From Symbiodinium microadriaticum (taxonomy: Eukaryota > Sar > Dinophyceae > Suessiales > Symbiodiniaceae): a stretch of 64,000 bases of DNA. The stretch covers positions 23,110 through 87,109 of the forward strand of contig LSRX01000165.1 of NCBI GenBank assembly GCA_001939145.1, in the 5' to 3' direction. Below, one piece after another: positions 1 through 11,556 of this stretch. The notes beneath the pieces are model-generated. The model searched no databases, was not told the origin of the DNA, and saw only the letters and a program-made list of their open reading frames with translations. The position numbers and the translations under genes are program-made. The stretch's first letter is position 1. Each line of letters starts with the position of its first letter.

Positions 1-1181
1 GGGTTTTGCGATTCGGGTGTGCGCCCCAGAATCCACCAGTTTCGGTCCTGATAAAGGGGTTTTGCGATGGTTTGGTGGAGCGTGGGTGTGCCCCAAGACC
101 AACCAATTTCGGACCGGAGAGCGCTCTCAGATGCCAAGACTCCTGCTGCACGAATCCCCCTTTGCCCCTGCAGGCAATCCCCCTTCCCCCTGCAGGCAAT
201 GTCAAGAAACGAATGGCCTGCCGTGCTGGATCCAAAGATCATTCCGGAACAACATTGCCTGTAGGGGGAAAGGGGGGAACAGTTGCTAGGTCTGCCGGGT
301 GCTGTCACGAAATTGAGACGCCTGCTGGCGAATGCTTGCGACGAATTACAATTACAAGGCAAAGTGCTTCGTACTTCCTCCTGGCCAAATTTGCCAAGTG
401 TGGAATTGTGACAATGTCCACTGGCAGCCTCAGCAGTCTTCCGCGTCCAGGTTTGTGAGCCCGAAACTGGAGTTAAATAAGTGAGGAGAAACTGGCTTCA
501 ACGCACAGGCCCTCAAGTGTTTGCAAAGCTCGGTTTCGAAGTTTTCACATTGTGTGCACATGTGCGTTTGCATCCTTCGATTCCAGAGTGTTCTGGCTTC
601 TGTCTGTGTCGACTCTAATTACTGCGCTTTGGTTTTGTCTTCTATGTTCTACGAAAGGAAATTGAATTCTGTCTTTTGCGTGCATCTTCTGACTTTTTGG
701 ATTAACGGTTTGAAGTTTAGGAACAGCTTGCCAATTTCGAAAAGTTTGAGATGTGGATCGGCTTAAGGTGGCAACAACCACCCAAATGCAGGGCCGGTTT
801 TTGGGGGTTGAAAACTGCTCGAAAACGTTGCCACGGACAAAGAGCCTCCACAGAAACACCGTCCAGCAAAATGCAGCTACATTGGGTCCCAATTCTGGTT
901 ACATTTTTGGCCTCACTTTTTTTTCACTTTTGGAACCCACTTTATTGCGTCTAAACACGGTTCTCATGTCGCCTTGTGCTAGATGTTAAGGGTCGAAGAA
1001 AAGACTGCTCAAAACAACGCAGAGGTTGCTGGATTGCGGGGTTTTCCCCAGTGAAGAGCCTTTCGACTTGGTGTTTGGAGGGTTTCAGGGTTCCACGTCT
1101 TCAGAATTTCTAACATCGTCTGGGTCTTTCGGAAATTCTGTTTTTTCGGAGTCTTCAGTTGTTTGCTCCAACTGGCTGACG
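1..1181. other. no gene recognised
   Basis: I see no convincing coding stretch here. The first ~115 bases hold two imperfect copies of a ~60-bp sequence beginning GGGTTTTGCGAT and ending CCAATTTCGG or CCAGTTTCGG. At 165-200 the motif CCCCTGCAGGCAAT occurs twice. The rest is T-rich unique sequence. Confidence 0.5.
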
Positions 1182-1398
1182 TCCGTTCGTTCCCACAGAG
1201 CATCATGTGCCTACCCTGAGAACGTCCAGACAAACTCCGTCGGGTCCACAGAGCATCCATGTGGCAACCATGATCACGTGCAGAAGGACTCCGTCCGTTT
1301 TGGCAGAGCATCCATGTGGCAACCATGACAACGTGTAGAAGGACTCCGTCTGCTTTGACACAGCATCCTTGTGGCAGCCATGATAATTGAAACTCCTC
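1182..1398. repeat. 54-bp minisatellite, four units
   Basis: Four units start at about 1182, 1236, 1290 and 1345 (periods 54, 54, 55). Each begins TCCGTC or TCCGTT and carries CAGAGCATCCATGTGGCA or a variant. The two middle units are closest to each other and the outer two are more diverged, as in arrays that grow by internal duplication. Confidence 0.8.
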
Positions 1399-3767
1399 TC
1401 AACCCTTAAACTCTTGACCCTTAAGCTCAGTGTTGGGGTTTCCGGGGTCCCCGAGCTTTAGATTTCTTGCGTTTTTGTTTTTTTTGTCTGTTCTGTCGGT
1501 TTCCAAGGTTTACATTGCGGATTCTGATTTTCCACACAGACTTGCAACAGTTTTTTTGTGTGCTTGACTTTTCTTGCAGTTTGCTTCTAAGGTTTCGAGA
1601 AGACTTGGCAAGTTTTGCCGTTTATGTCGGACAAAGAAGAGTTTTTGTTCATTGTCAACACAATGTTGTTGTTATTGTCTTATTTGCACAATTTCTGTCT
1701 GGCTGCACAATTTTTCTGAGTTTGCTCATGTCTCGCACCTATTGCAATTCCTTATACCTTTCTTTGTTTTTTTTGTTTGCCGTGTCTTTTTCTTTGCTCT
1801 TGTTCGCGTCCATTTGTTCCTCGCTTTTCACAAAGTCTTGATGGAGAGTGAACTGTAGCCTATGGACCAGCCTCGGGCCTGGCCCTCTCGTCTAGCCCAA
1901 AGCCTCCCACAGATGCAATACGGTCAAAAAAAGGATAGAGTGTACCCAGTGCTCGAGTAGTGCAAGTCCAATAGAATTGTAGGTTCCGTGTCATCTTTCA
2001 AGCAAACTCCAAGGGGTGCGAGTGTTCGTGCAGAAGGTCGAAGTTAGATCTTTTTCTGAATTCTGAAAATATCGAACAAAGACGCAAAGCAAACAAAAAA
2101 AGACTGAGCAGTGAATCTTTTAAACTGTCCGATGCATGGATAGAAGCAACATGGTTTATATAGAAGTTGCAAAAGGATCCAGAATGTTTCCTGCAATGTT
2201 TGGCCTGACCTGCCCAATTGGGTTCCACGGCTTGTAAGAAGATGTTCACTTCAGCGTTTCCTGCCGTTTCTCAAGGGATTTGGTTTCAATCGTGGGGAGC
2301 ATAGTGAATGCATGGAGCACGATTTGGCGTGACGTTAAAATAGCCACAAAAAATCTGCCGAGCACCCTTCTCCAGTGCGCAATGTTTCAAGCCGTTGTTT
2401 GCGGAGTTTCGAAAATAGTTCAATGTCCCGACGGAGTGTTTGCGCACGTCCGGTTTTGGTATCTTGTGGCCGTGGCTGTGTTTGTGCTGGAAAGAAGACT
2501 TCCTGCAAGCTTGTTCGGTGGTTCTGTCAGCAAGTATGTCCAAATTCTGAGTACAATGCGTAACTTGTTGCCTAGGTAAGAGGTCTTGTGCATATAAAGT
2601 TGAGGGATCAGGGATGTGTTCGTGGAATGGCATGCTTGCACATGCACACGTAGTCATGCAGTACCCAGTACCAGTGTCGCACCAGGAAGCGGCGGCATGT
2701 GTGATCATGTGCAAGGATACCGATTTCTCCTGTTTTCAGCTAGGAACGCGTGTTCCGGTGCTGTCGGCTGGATGCTTGGGGAGCCTCCACAACATGTGCA
2801 GCGAAGGCTGCTCGTCCTATGGACCTGCAAGTTGCATAAATGCAAGCACGGGGATCAATGCCATGCAGACATACACCGCAATGTGCTTAGGTTTTGGTCT
2901 CTTGCAAGTGTCACGAGTTCGCATGGTCATACTGAAGTCGAGTCCACCTATGTGGGGCTATGCAGTTCTGTTCGGAAGTCAGAGTGAACTCATAAATCAT
3001 TGTGCCCTGGAACTCCGGCCGCGCAGAGCCCATGGCAGCGAGTGATCAGGACCGGTGGACCCAAAAACAATCGGCCACAGCTGTTCCGGCTGCAGAGCTG
3101 TGGATGATGCTAGGCTTTGGATTTGCTCGTCGTGCACCTCGATGCTCCTTGGATGAGCGTTGTAGTGAGGTTCACGTGCACGGTCTTGGGGTTTCCTGCA
3201 GAAAGGCAGCCTTACGGCCCTACACGATTTCCTTCCGGGAACGGCTGTTCAGGCTTCCAACGGGCATTCTTTGGGCTTGCAGCTGTGCGAGGACAGCTTG
3301 CAACACGAGCCATGCGTATCCACGCACGAGTTGCATGCTCCAGTCCAAAAGCATGCGCTGGAAAACTGGAAACCCGAAACTCCCTTGTTGTTTGCGGACA
3401 GCATGTAGAGTTGAGTTGCAGTCTTGCTGCAGGCAGTACAGATGTACAGATGTCCAACTTGTCAGATCTCAAACGTGCACATGCACATCCGCATACATGA
3501 GGACGGTATTACCATCGCTTCTGCTGATGCCTTAGTTCTGTGCTGGACATCACATTCAGTTGCTGTGCCTGGGAGAACCGAGAAGAACATCCTGGCTGCC
3601 GCAAGGTGGACCATGACTCTTTTGTGGCCGGGTGGAATGCACTGCATTCCAGACAAATATTGCCGGGCTCTGTGCTTCGGCGGGTGAATGGTCAGACCGA
3701 TCTGGATAGCATGGGCCAGGACCGCAGACAATCACATGACTCCGAGCTGTCTTTGAGAGATTGCTAG
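1399..3767. other. no gene recognised
   Basis: Open frames occur here (for example plus-strand 3117-3500), but none has a recognisable domain or a clear coding bias over its shadow frames. A weak coding impression at 3560-3690 on the plus strand could belong to the coiled-coil exons that follow. Confidence 0.4.
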
Positions 3768-3938
3768 CCGGAACGCAGACTGCAGGAGCTGGCGCAGTTG
3801 AAGCCATTGACGTTGGAGGTTGAACTCGTGAAGGACCAGGCTCATAGCTGCACAGTCAAACAGCAAACACTTCTGGTCCGGATTCATCACTGGGACTGCA
3901 ACCGGCTTGAGTCAGACGTTGTGTGCATGGATGTGATG
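3768..3938 (+). CDS. candidate exon, coiled-coil protein
   Basis: The open stretch has no ATG at its start and is bounded by TAG (3765) and TGA (3939). It begins with a charged, heptad-like run (ERRLQELAQLKPL) followed by further Glu/Lys/Gln-rich sequence. This composition resembles the two exons downstream on the same strand at 4066-4193 and 4236-5528, so I infer that all three belong to one gene. The 3' border is uncertain: the last ~15 codons look less coding-like, and the exon may stop earlier. No function can be assigned. Confidence 0.35.
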
Positions 3939-4065
3939 TGAGCATTCGGTTGCAATGGTAGGACGAGGCGACTGACAGCAATGTTGACATTGAGTCGATG
4001 AGGCTGCGAGCGGTGTTCCCGTTGTCACAATACGGGTCGCAAAATGACCTGTGTCGGCCCGTCCA

Positions 4066-4193
4066 GGCTTGAAGATCGCATACAGTTGGAGCAGCAAAGT
4101 CGAGAAGCTGCCATGGAACAGCTGAGCATCTTCATACAGCAAGCTGTTACGACCGTGTCGAATCGCATGGAGGAGATGTTCGATGCATTTTGC
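4066..4193 (+). CDS. internal exon, coiled-coil protein
   Basis: Read from an AG at 4065-4066, this stretch encodes a strongly helical, Gln/Glu-rich segment (RIQLEQQSREAAMEQL, later VSNRMEEMFDAF) and runs into TAG at 4194. The next open stretch resumes at 4236 with WEELALTHAESQ in a different frame. An intron of about 40-50 bases lies between them, which is short but plausible for such a gene. The predicted helix continues smoothly across the junction. It probably acts as a structural or oligomerising region; there is no known family that I recognise. Confidence 0.5.
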
Positions 4194-4235
4194 TAGGTAG
4201 CTGCGAATTTGTCATAGAGCTTTTTTTGGCTCTGA

Positions 4236-5528
4236 AGCTTCTGGGAGGAGCTTGCGCTGACGCATGCTGAAAGCCAGCGTCAACAGCATTCACAGATGCG
4301 AGCTCTGAGCCAGCTGTTTACGGATACCCAGCAGGCACAGCAAAAGCAGGTGATCCGACTAAGTCGACTGGAAGAGCTCCGAAAGGGCGACTTGCAACGC
4401 ATTGAAGACATCGAGGCGGAGCAGAAGCGTTTCTGCCAATCTTTGCAACGACTCACTGAGGACGCGCAACATCGGAGCAACCAGGTGAACGAAGCGCTGA
4501 GAGGGATCGCGCAGGATGTCACATCCTTGGAACAGTTCTGTAGGAATCGGCGAAGGCCCTCGAAAACTGACACTGTGAACGGCTCGGACGATGGTGCAAG
4601 TATTCCTACACTGGTTGCTTCGGAACAGGGGCTTCTTGCTCAGCGCACAGCCCCTGTCATCAGCAGCGTTGCAGAAGATGGACCATTGAAACTCAAGACC
4701 CAAACTGTCCAGCCATCCTCTAGCATGGAGGTGGCATCCACCAAAGTCCGAACTACGGCCTCCTCAAGTCCAGCGAGTTCCCCTCGTGTGATTGCAACCC
4801 CTGCGGAGAGTGAGCCTGCTCCTCTCAATCTAGAGCCAGCCTCACACCCGACACAAGCTACACAGCCTCTTGTTGCACAAGCCACACCAGGCAGACTGTT
4901 CGCACCAGAGTCGCGCAGAGTCTCCATGGACAACGGAAAGCTTGCGGACTGGATGGCAGTGAGCACTGGAGCTGCGGCTATGGATCCCCAGCACGGGCCC
5001 AGTCCCACCAGGCATGTTTGGCCAGCAGAGGTGCAAAGGCCAACGACCCTCTGTTCACCAAGATACCCCTTGTCACCCAGAACAGCGGCCCCAACGATGG
5101 TCGGAGCACTCTCTTCACTGCCAGGATCCAATACCCGTCTGCTCTCCCCACAGCGGTCGGCCGTGGCATCTCCGGCATTTCCTTCACCCTCTCGGCCATT
5201 GAGCCCTGCAGGTTTCCACCTGCTGAGGCCCGAGGCGTCTGTGCAAAGCCCACGCTTGACAAGAATGGTGCAAGGGCCCTTCCCAGTCGTAATCGCCCCG
5301 AACTCTGGTTACACTTCGAGCTGGTCACAGCTTTCCCAGAATCAAGGTCCGCAGGGACCGCAGGGACCGCCAGCGGTGTGCGCCTCTCGGAGTTCCCCGG
5401 CCGTGCCCGCGGCGATGCCATCGACACCACCAGCCGCAGGTGGCCCGCCGGGCCCCGTCGGCCCTGTCCTTCCCGCCACCGAACGGGCACGACGTGTCAC
5501 GTCTCCGCCGCGGTCAGGCCAAAGTTGA
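4236..5528 (+). CDS. coiled-coil / Pro-Ser-rich protein, 3' exon
   Basis: The frame is open from 4236. The first ATG in it is at 4296 and gives 410 residues, but the 20 codons upstream are also coding-like (helical, Gln-rich), so 4236 is taken as the exon start after a splice acceptor. From ATG 4296, residues 1-85 are a charged coiled coil (LSRLEELRKGDLQRIEDIEA). Residues ~95-410 are a low-complexity tail rich in Pro, Ser, Ala and Thr, with the collagen-like run GPQGPQGPPAV near residue 351 and an Arg/Ser-rich end before TGA. Frame and codon use are steady for 1.29 kb, much longer than expected by chance. It could be a cytoskeletal or scaffold protein. The function is unknown. Confidence 0.65.
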   Translation, partial: SFWEELALTHAESQRQQHSQMRALSQLFTDTQQAQQKQVIRLSRLEELRKGDLQRIEDIEAEQKRFCQSLQRLTEDAQHRSNQVNEALRGIAQDVTSLEQFCRNRRRPSKTDTVNGSDDGASIPTLVASEQGLLAQRTAPVISSVAEDGPLKLKTQTVQPSSSMEVASTKVRTTASSSPASSPRVIATPAESEPAPLNLEPASHPTQATQPLVAQATPGRLFAPESRRVSMDNGKLADWMAVSTGAAAMDPQHGPSPTRHVWPAEVQRPTTLCSPRYPLSPRTAAPTMVGALSSLPGSNTRLLSPQRSAVASPAFPSPSRPLSPAGFHLLRPEASVQSPRLTRMVQGPFPVVIAPNSGYTSSWSQLSQNQGPQGPQGPPAVCASRSSPAVPAAMPSTPPAAGGPPGPVGPVLPATERARRVTSPPRSGQS

Positions 5529-7404
5529 GGGGACACGGTGGTCGAAGAGCCGAAGCACGAAGCTACGCCTGCAGCAGTGGCAGGTTAGATTGGACTGATC
5601 CAAAGTGGTCACCTATAGATATGTTTAGCCAATGATTCGCGACAAGGAGAGACTGCTCAAACTCGGCAGCTTATCGCAACATCCTGGACGTTGCATCACA
5701 GATCTTGGGTTGCAGCGCGCCATTCCCTGACATTTTAACTCCGATCAGAGTGGCATGTAGGGAGCTAGACATGACTGTGCACGGAATCGTATCTTGTTCA
5801 GGTGCACCTGCGGAGCGAGGCTGTCGGTTCGAACAAGACCTTCGAGCATGGAGCATGATTTTGTGTAGCGACGTGGTAAAAGTGCTCAGCATGTACAGGG
5901 CGAACAGGCCAGTGTTCGGCCACCATTACTTGTGGCACACAGTCTTCAAGCATATCAATCGTCGCAACATGCACTCTGCCGGCTTGAAGCCTGCGACCTT
6001 AGACCCTTTTCGGAAGCCAGAGTCCCAGACTATGTCGTTCTACTGATGGCAAGCATTGTGTCGCTGGCGCATCCAAGGCTCGGAACACCACAGCCGGCCA
6101 AAGTAAGTGCAGGAGACCTGTTGCATTCCTGCCGGACAGAGAGAAGCAGTGCCTGAGAGAGAGAGAGAGAGAGAGACAGAGAGACAGACAGACAGAGAGA
6201 GATATAGAGATTGAGAGCAGAAAGACAGAAAGAGACAGACAGAGAAAAACGACTTGACAGCAGCAGTGCACTTCAGTCAAGGCTTGGTTACTTGGTTTGG
6301 TTCGGCAAGGGGATTTGGGGGCTATGGGAAGGAGGAGAGTTGAACCCGGCTGGATTCCCCACCCTGCCGCTGTGCGAATGCACGCAGGGGTTGCCACGGT
6401 GACCCATAGTGCCCGAAAGAAGGAGAAGAGAGAAGAGAAAGGGACAAACCGATAAAGAGCGGAACACAGTGACCAAGACGAGCAGAAGACGTTGTCCAGT
6501 TGGATTTGGATTTGATGAGGGGGTTAAGACACCAGATATCACGGAACTGGGCTTAGGACATGTGCTGTCACCGTCTAAGTCTAAGGTTTGCAGATATCCC
6601 ACATCCGCGTGAACTTCGCAGGCGGCTCTAACCAGCCCTCAAGGCCCGAGGAAAAGACAGCACACAGTCAGCACACGCAAACAAACATACATACATGCAC
6701 ACGTGCATACAGGCAGAGATACAATTACAAGCATGTTGTCATCCCCTTGCACTGCCCATTGACCTTTTATCGGGTCAGGACAGCTAGCCACATCAACTCC
6801 CGGAAGGCACATAGCTCGCTGGTCAAAGGCTAAGACTTTCCAGTCAATCCAAGGCCCGACGGAGGTGACGTCAGAAGCTCAGATTTAAAGGGTTTCCGAA
6901 GTAAAGCGATGCAGAGTCATCCAGGATCCTTATCTCTCAGGTTGCCCTGCCTGCCAGTCGGCTCTCTGAGCTGGCGCAGCGCTTTCATTTCATCGAGCGC
7001 CAGGTCGGCTCGGCCAATCGCCCAGGGTCCAGGAACTGTTCTTCCGAGCTCTTCACAACCTCAGTCTTAGCCTGAAGCTGTGGATGGCCATGTCCGGTAG
7101 TCAGTATTTTGATGCTTGTGAGTTGGAAGAGCAAGACTGTGATTCGTCGCCGTTCAGGTGGAAGCTGACACGAAGTCCAGGAAGCAGACAGAAGACTCAA
7201 CTGCAGAGTGCTCGGCAAGACACAGAAGAACCCTATAATAAAGTTGGATGCACTCAGATATCCGGTAAGCTGATCGGATGTGTCCAGGTCGAGAACCTCT
7301 GGCTGGACGTCCACGTCTCAAAGAGGCAGTGTTCCTGTGCCAGGAAGTGCCGTGCTCCAAAAGCGTCGCAATGTGAGACTCGTGGCTGGTGCGGCTTGAG
7401 CTTC
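5529..7404. other. no gene recognised; one microsatellite
   Basis: There is no convincing coding stretch apart from short open frames. A purine tract lies at 6153-6250. The stretch 6660-6720 is a CA-rich segment with imperfect ACATACATACATGCAC repeats. Confidence 0.4.
6153..6250. repeat. (GA)n / GACA purine tract
   Basis: A run of GAGAGA grading into GAGACAGA and AAAGACAGA units. It is a simple-sequence repeat. Confidence 0.9.
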
Positions 7405-7865
7405 CTAGCAGCGTTGAGCAGAGGCAGATGTCAGGCAGGACTCAGGCACAATTGCAGCCTCGACGTCCATCCTCAGAGAGTGCTTTTTAAAACCAAGTAG
7501 GTTCTGGTCGTTGCCTCCATGCAGGTTCAAGTGGGTAGCACCCAGAAAAGAGTCTAACTTCAATCGACATTCAGCGCGCAACTCTTCAGCAGCATGCAGC
7601 ATGGCACCGTCCAACTTCGTCGGCTTGATCTTCACATGTGTCTCGGACTTCAGAAATGACCCGGGGACCAAACTCTTTTGAACACCGGATGCCATGGCCG
7701 GTCCGAGGTGTCGTGGGAGTCCGTGGGAATGCTTGTGATGTTGAGCAGAAGTTGGCGGACTTCTGGTACGCGTCTGGGCCTCCGCTCTCCGAGGGCGATG
7801 CGCAAGATTGCCGCGAGCAAGGAGGTCTTTGCACATGTTTGCACATTACCTAGAGTCGAGTCCAA
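7405..7865 (-). CDS. candidate minus-strand gene fragment
   Basis: Read on the minus strand, two overlapping frames look coding. The first, 7865 down to ~7680, carries KTSLLAAILRIALGERR and later VPEVRQLLLNI. The second, ~7690 down to 7405, carries KIKPTKLDGAMLHAAEEL and ends at a stop. The frame change suggests an intron or a frameshift near 7680. The plus-strand frames over the same bases are shorter and less regular. It lies back to back with the plus-strand AKR gene, so the intervening bases (7866-8026) may be a divergent strand-switch region. No family is recognised. Confidence 0.35.
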
Positions 7866-8026
7866 TATCTGCAGTACTTTCTGAGGCTAGTGAGTTTTCC
7901 AAGACTTCACTGATGAATGTGGCCGACCACTGTGTGTGAATAATTGTCAGCAGCATCGAGGGTTCGGGAGAATTTTGACGGCAGAAATCACGACTGTCCG
8001 AACAATAATTAATCTGAGCAGGATTC

Positions 8027-10282
8027 TTGCACAGAGTGTCTGTGGATTGCGGAGATGATGTCTTCAATTTCTTGTTGGATTATCTCCTGCATCAGCTCGG
8101 AGATGTGAAAGAGGCAGAAAGGGAGACTTGCCACAGCGGCCTGGCCATGAGATGGAAGAATATAATCGGAGGATTCCAGATCTGTTTGCCGCCAAGTTGC
8201 CATCCACCGGATGCAACCCACGCAGCGAGCCTGCTCGTACTGTCGTTGGGCCATGGCCTGTTGGATGGCGCCTTACTGAAGCTGGCTGCTTTGAGCTTCC
8301 TGTCAATGTTTCGCGCAGACGAGGAGCTTCGAAGTGACATGCAGCAGTGTTTCTCGTTTGAAGACTCCACAGGCCAAGTTGAGGCACAGACTGTGGACCT
8401 CAATTCTGGTTATTCCATGCCGATGGTGGCTTTTGGAACCGCCGGCATGTCAAAGACCCGCGAGGCAGTGGAAGAGGCCCTACGACTGGGGTATCGTGCT
8501 ATCGACACGGCAACGCGTCCGGTAGGTGGTGATGGCTTCGGCTACGACCAGCATGCGGTGGGACAGGCTCTGCTTGGGGTGGATCGAAACTCGATATTTG
8601 TCACTTCAAAGGTCCATCCAGCAGAGCTCGGCTTTTCCAAGACCCTCATGGCGGTCGAACGCGCCTTGCAAGAGCTGGGAGATGGAGCAGCCGGGTATGT
8701 GGACCTTTTCTTGATACATTTCCCGACATGCGAGCTTGACTACTGTCCCAAGGGCGGGGCTCTGAGGCCACTCGGTACCTTCGAAGACAGCTGGCGGGGG
8801 TTGGAGGAGGCGGTTCGACGTGGATGGGTTCGGTCTATCGGCGTGAGCAATTTTGACACCCAGCAGTTGCAGCGACTGCTCTCGATTTCGACGGTCACGC
8901 CTGCGGTTGTCGGAGTGTGGGCGGATATTTACCATCCTGTTCCAAGGTCCTTGCGGGTGCTGTGTCGGCGACACAAGATACAGATTCAGGTGTACGGCAC
9001 CCTCGGCTTCGAGTGGTCACAAGGACGGGGCTTGACTGGCAAGCTGGCATCACGCTCGAGCCCGCTTCTGCTGAACCCTGTCCTGCGCAAGATTGCCAGC
9101 TCCAAGAACTGGCCTATTGCCGACGTTGCTGTGAAGTTCTTCTTACAACAACGGATTGCTGTGATCGTTTCCTCTGAACGGCGCGAACGCATGGTGGAAC
9201 TCTATTGCTCCCAAGATGCCCGCGAACTTTCCGTGGAGGAAATGGAGGAGTTGCACGATTTGGACGGTTTTTTGGGCTCAAGTTTGAAAATTGATGCAAG
9301 TCCCGACTTTTACGCGGGAATGTCGGGATTTGACACATCGGAGCTTCATACCCTCACATCACAGTTTCTACACATCGACTGGGACTGTAACGGAGCTCGC
9401 GCCGATTTTGATAAGTATGGAGTCGTGCACTTGCAACAAGTGCTCCCGCCAGTTGTTCTGCAGTCTGCCCAACGGGCTTGTCAAAAGATAGTGCTCGACC
9501 ACGGTGGGGGAAATTGGGAAAACAGAGACGAGTTTCCGCCTGTTCTATGTGACTGGACCAAGTCCGGATATAATGCTGACATCAGCATCGACAAAGTACA
9601 CACCACGGAATTGAGTTACCTGTTTCCTGCCGTGGTTTCCATACAAGATATTGCAAAGTGCATCCTCCGAACAGAGGAGCCTGTCATTTATTACCTCCTG
9701 CTAAGAGGAAAGGCACAGGGATGCAATGCCTCGTCCATTCCTTGGCACCAAGACACAGCCTACAACTTGTGGCGAGCGACTGAGGCTGGAGACTTGGGTG
9801 ATAGCTGCTAGCTGCTAGCTATTAATTGTCAGACAGTCTATTTAGCGGTCTTTGCATATGCCTGTACACCCCTCAAGGCACGAGTTTATGACGCGAAGGC
9901 GGAAGCGGACATCCAAACATGGGGTAACCACACCGCCGTCCTCCACATCCCGTTGACGACTGAAACGTCAGAAAAGGGAGCGTTGATGTATGCACTGGGC
10001 TCGCATGAGGATGGACTGGACCCCCAGTTCTGGTCGCAAAGATGGCTTTTTGGCATGCCGTTGCCACCATACGAATTCAACGCAGACCATAGTGCGGTGA
10101 AGACTATGGAGACCCAACCCGGCGATGCGCTGGTGCATTCAACCCTTGTGCATCATGGGACCTGCCCGAATGTCGGCACGGAGGTGCGCTGGCACATTGA
10201 AGTAGGCGTCCAGCATCCAGAGTATCAGTACCTGGATGATGAGCACCGGATTCCCTTCCCCCCCGAGCCCTGGCAGATTTGA
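8027..10282 (+). CDS. aldo/keto reductase - phytanoyl-CoA dioxygenase-like fusion
   Basis: One long exon (8027 to about 9795) encodes 590 residues. Residues ~122-420 are an aldo/keto reductase with the full catalytic tetrad visible: Asp160 (YRAIDTA), Tyr173 (GYDQHAVG), Lys195 (VTSKVHP) and His231 (LFLIHFP). The family signature SIGVSNF is at 270-276. Residues ~455-590 start a PhyH-type 2-oxoglutarate/Fe(II) oxygenase with the iron-binding pair His574-x-Asp576 (WHQD). The frame stops at 9809-9811 and resumes by about 9906 (TAVLHIPL, GALMYALGSH). The distal His lies in LVHHGT and the Arg in EVRWHIEV, and it ends at TGA 10280-10282. The two domains join without a stop, so a single bifunctional protein is expected: NADPH-dependent carbonyl reduction plus hydroxylation. 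The substrate is unknown. The N-terminal ~120 residues match nothing I know, and the true start may lie further upstream. Confidence 0.88.
9796..9905 (+). other. inferred intron in the AKR-PhyH gene
   Basis: The reading frame closes with TAG just after TEAGDLG and reopens in another frame with the next conserved PhyH segment. Removing roughly 100 bases joins the two parts of one known domain. The exact donor and acceptor cannot be fixed by eye. Several GT/GG donors near 9795-9800 and AG acceptors at 9897-9905 are possible. Confidence 0.65.
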
Positions 10283-10289
10283 ATAAGCT

Positions 10290-10879
10290 TCGGTACTGCA
10301 AGCTACCATGTAGCAGCTCGACCGTCTCGACCTGTAAGGACTATTCCATGGCTTCTTTGGCGAGCTTCCTGAGAGAACTAAGCTTACGCGGCTGAATCCG
10401 GCTCTCATGGACCCCTGTTGCTTCTGCCACGCCTGCAGCCAGCAGCTGGTGGGTCTCGTCATGTGGGACAAGATGTGCCCGTTGTCAAGCTGTGCCATGC
10501 AAATTCTGGAGCTTGTCCTCGCCTGCTACATTTCTCATCTCATTTTCTGCATATCATCTGGCTCAAGTTAATGCCACTGCAATTTTCGAAGCCTGGCTTC
10601 CCTAGCTGAAACCAGTAGCATCCTATTCTGCATTGCATCAGCTTCATCGGCACCAAGCAGCTGTGAGAGTCTAGGTTGTTCTTGGGTATGCAGTACCCAC
10701 ACGACTTCACGTAGGTTGCGCTTTCTTGTAGACTTCTGACCCTAATTATGCAGCACCATGCCGAAGCGCTTTCAGCGGTCGCAGTCAGCGGATGCTTCCG
10801 GCGTCAGAGTGTTCACAGAAGTAGCACAAGAGGGGGAGGACGCTGATCATCCCAGATCCTTGTCCGAGATTGCCTGTCC
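10290..10879. other. no gene recognised
   Basis: The spacer after the AKR-PhyH stop contains only short open frames without recognisable motifs. Confidence 0.4.
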
Positions 10880-11267
10880 CGGATGGAGAAAGTTGTGCGG
10901 CAGGAGTGTGAGGACGTGCTGACCCAAACTGCGCTGGACGAGATTCGTCAGCTGAAAAACCCGCCGCTGGCGGTGCGACGGACTCTGGAGGCAGGAAGCT
11001 CACCAGTCTGGTCCATACCCTGGAACGGAGTCGTGCCACACAAGGTCATGCACATTGTCCTCAATGCTCAGCGGCACAGCAAAGGCTTGCCCGTGCAGGG
11101 CATCAAGTGGGAGAGTGTGCTCAGGACCTGGTTCGCCAGTTGCAAGGTTGCTTTGCAGCTATGAACGCTTTTGCAGGACGTTGGCTGCGGATGATTTGGC
11201 GGAGCAGTTGGAGACGTACGACATCAATCAACTGCGAAGGTTCTATGGTACCGTCAGAGCAAGCTAG
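10880..11267 (+). CDS. dynein heavy chain-like exon fragments
   Basis: The frame at 10883-10993 encodes QECEDVLTQTALDEIRQLKN followed by PPLAVRRTLEA. This resembles the dynein heavy-chain region at the start of the stalk, where an acidic helix leads into a conserved K(N/K)PP..V...MEA motif. A different frame, ~11154-11267, carries LAEQLETYDINQLRRF, similar to the L..YD.DNI segment that follows in dyneins. Between them IKWESVLRTW (frame of 10883) could be part of the same region. The order agrees with a dynein, but the pieces are short and need at least two introns or frameshifts. It may be a remnant next to the retrotransposon insertion. Confidence 0.35.
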
Positions 11268-11450
11268 CTGTCAACATCTGTCAATTGCATGTGCATGTGG
11301 GTCATGTATCGGGGTGTCTTAAATGTTTGTTCCAGGGGGGGACGGCGCGGAATAATTATCGTGGAACAACATCTATTGACGTAGGTTTTCAAGAGGACGC
11401 GGTGGGGGGGGGGTGGGCTGCGGAATAACTGTCAAAGCCGGTAATCTTGC

Positions 11451-11455
11451 AATTC
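11451..11455. repeat. target-site duplication (left)
   Basis: AATTC lies immediately before the 5' LTR and is repeated immediately after the 3' LTR at 17054-17058. This is the 5-bp duplication expected from copia-type integration. Confidence 0.9.
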
Positions 11456-11556
11456 TGATGTGATGTTTGAACGCATGGGCACTTAACTTTGAACCATGGC
11501 AGCCCTTTACCTTTCGAGGAAAATGCAGGTGCGAGTGTAGTGCCTGGTCCGCTTCA
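11456..11556 (+). repeat. 5' LTR
   Basis: 101 bp, TGATGTGATG to GTCCGCTTCA, identical at every base to 16953-17053 (offset 5,497). It is short for an LTR. It should hold the element promoter, but no TATA box is obvious. Confidence 0.95.

Noticed and set aside
4640..5490. Minus-strand frames of 163-170 codons
   Set aside because: Antisense of the Pro/Ser-rich plus-strand exon; composition mirrors it.
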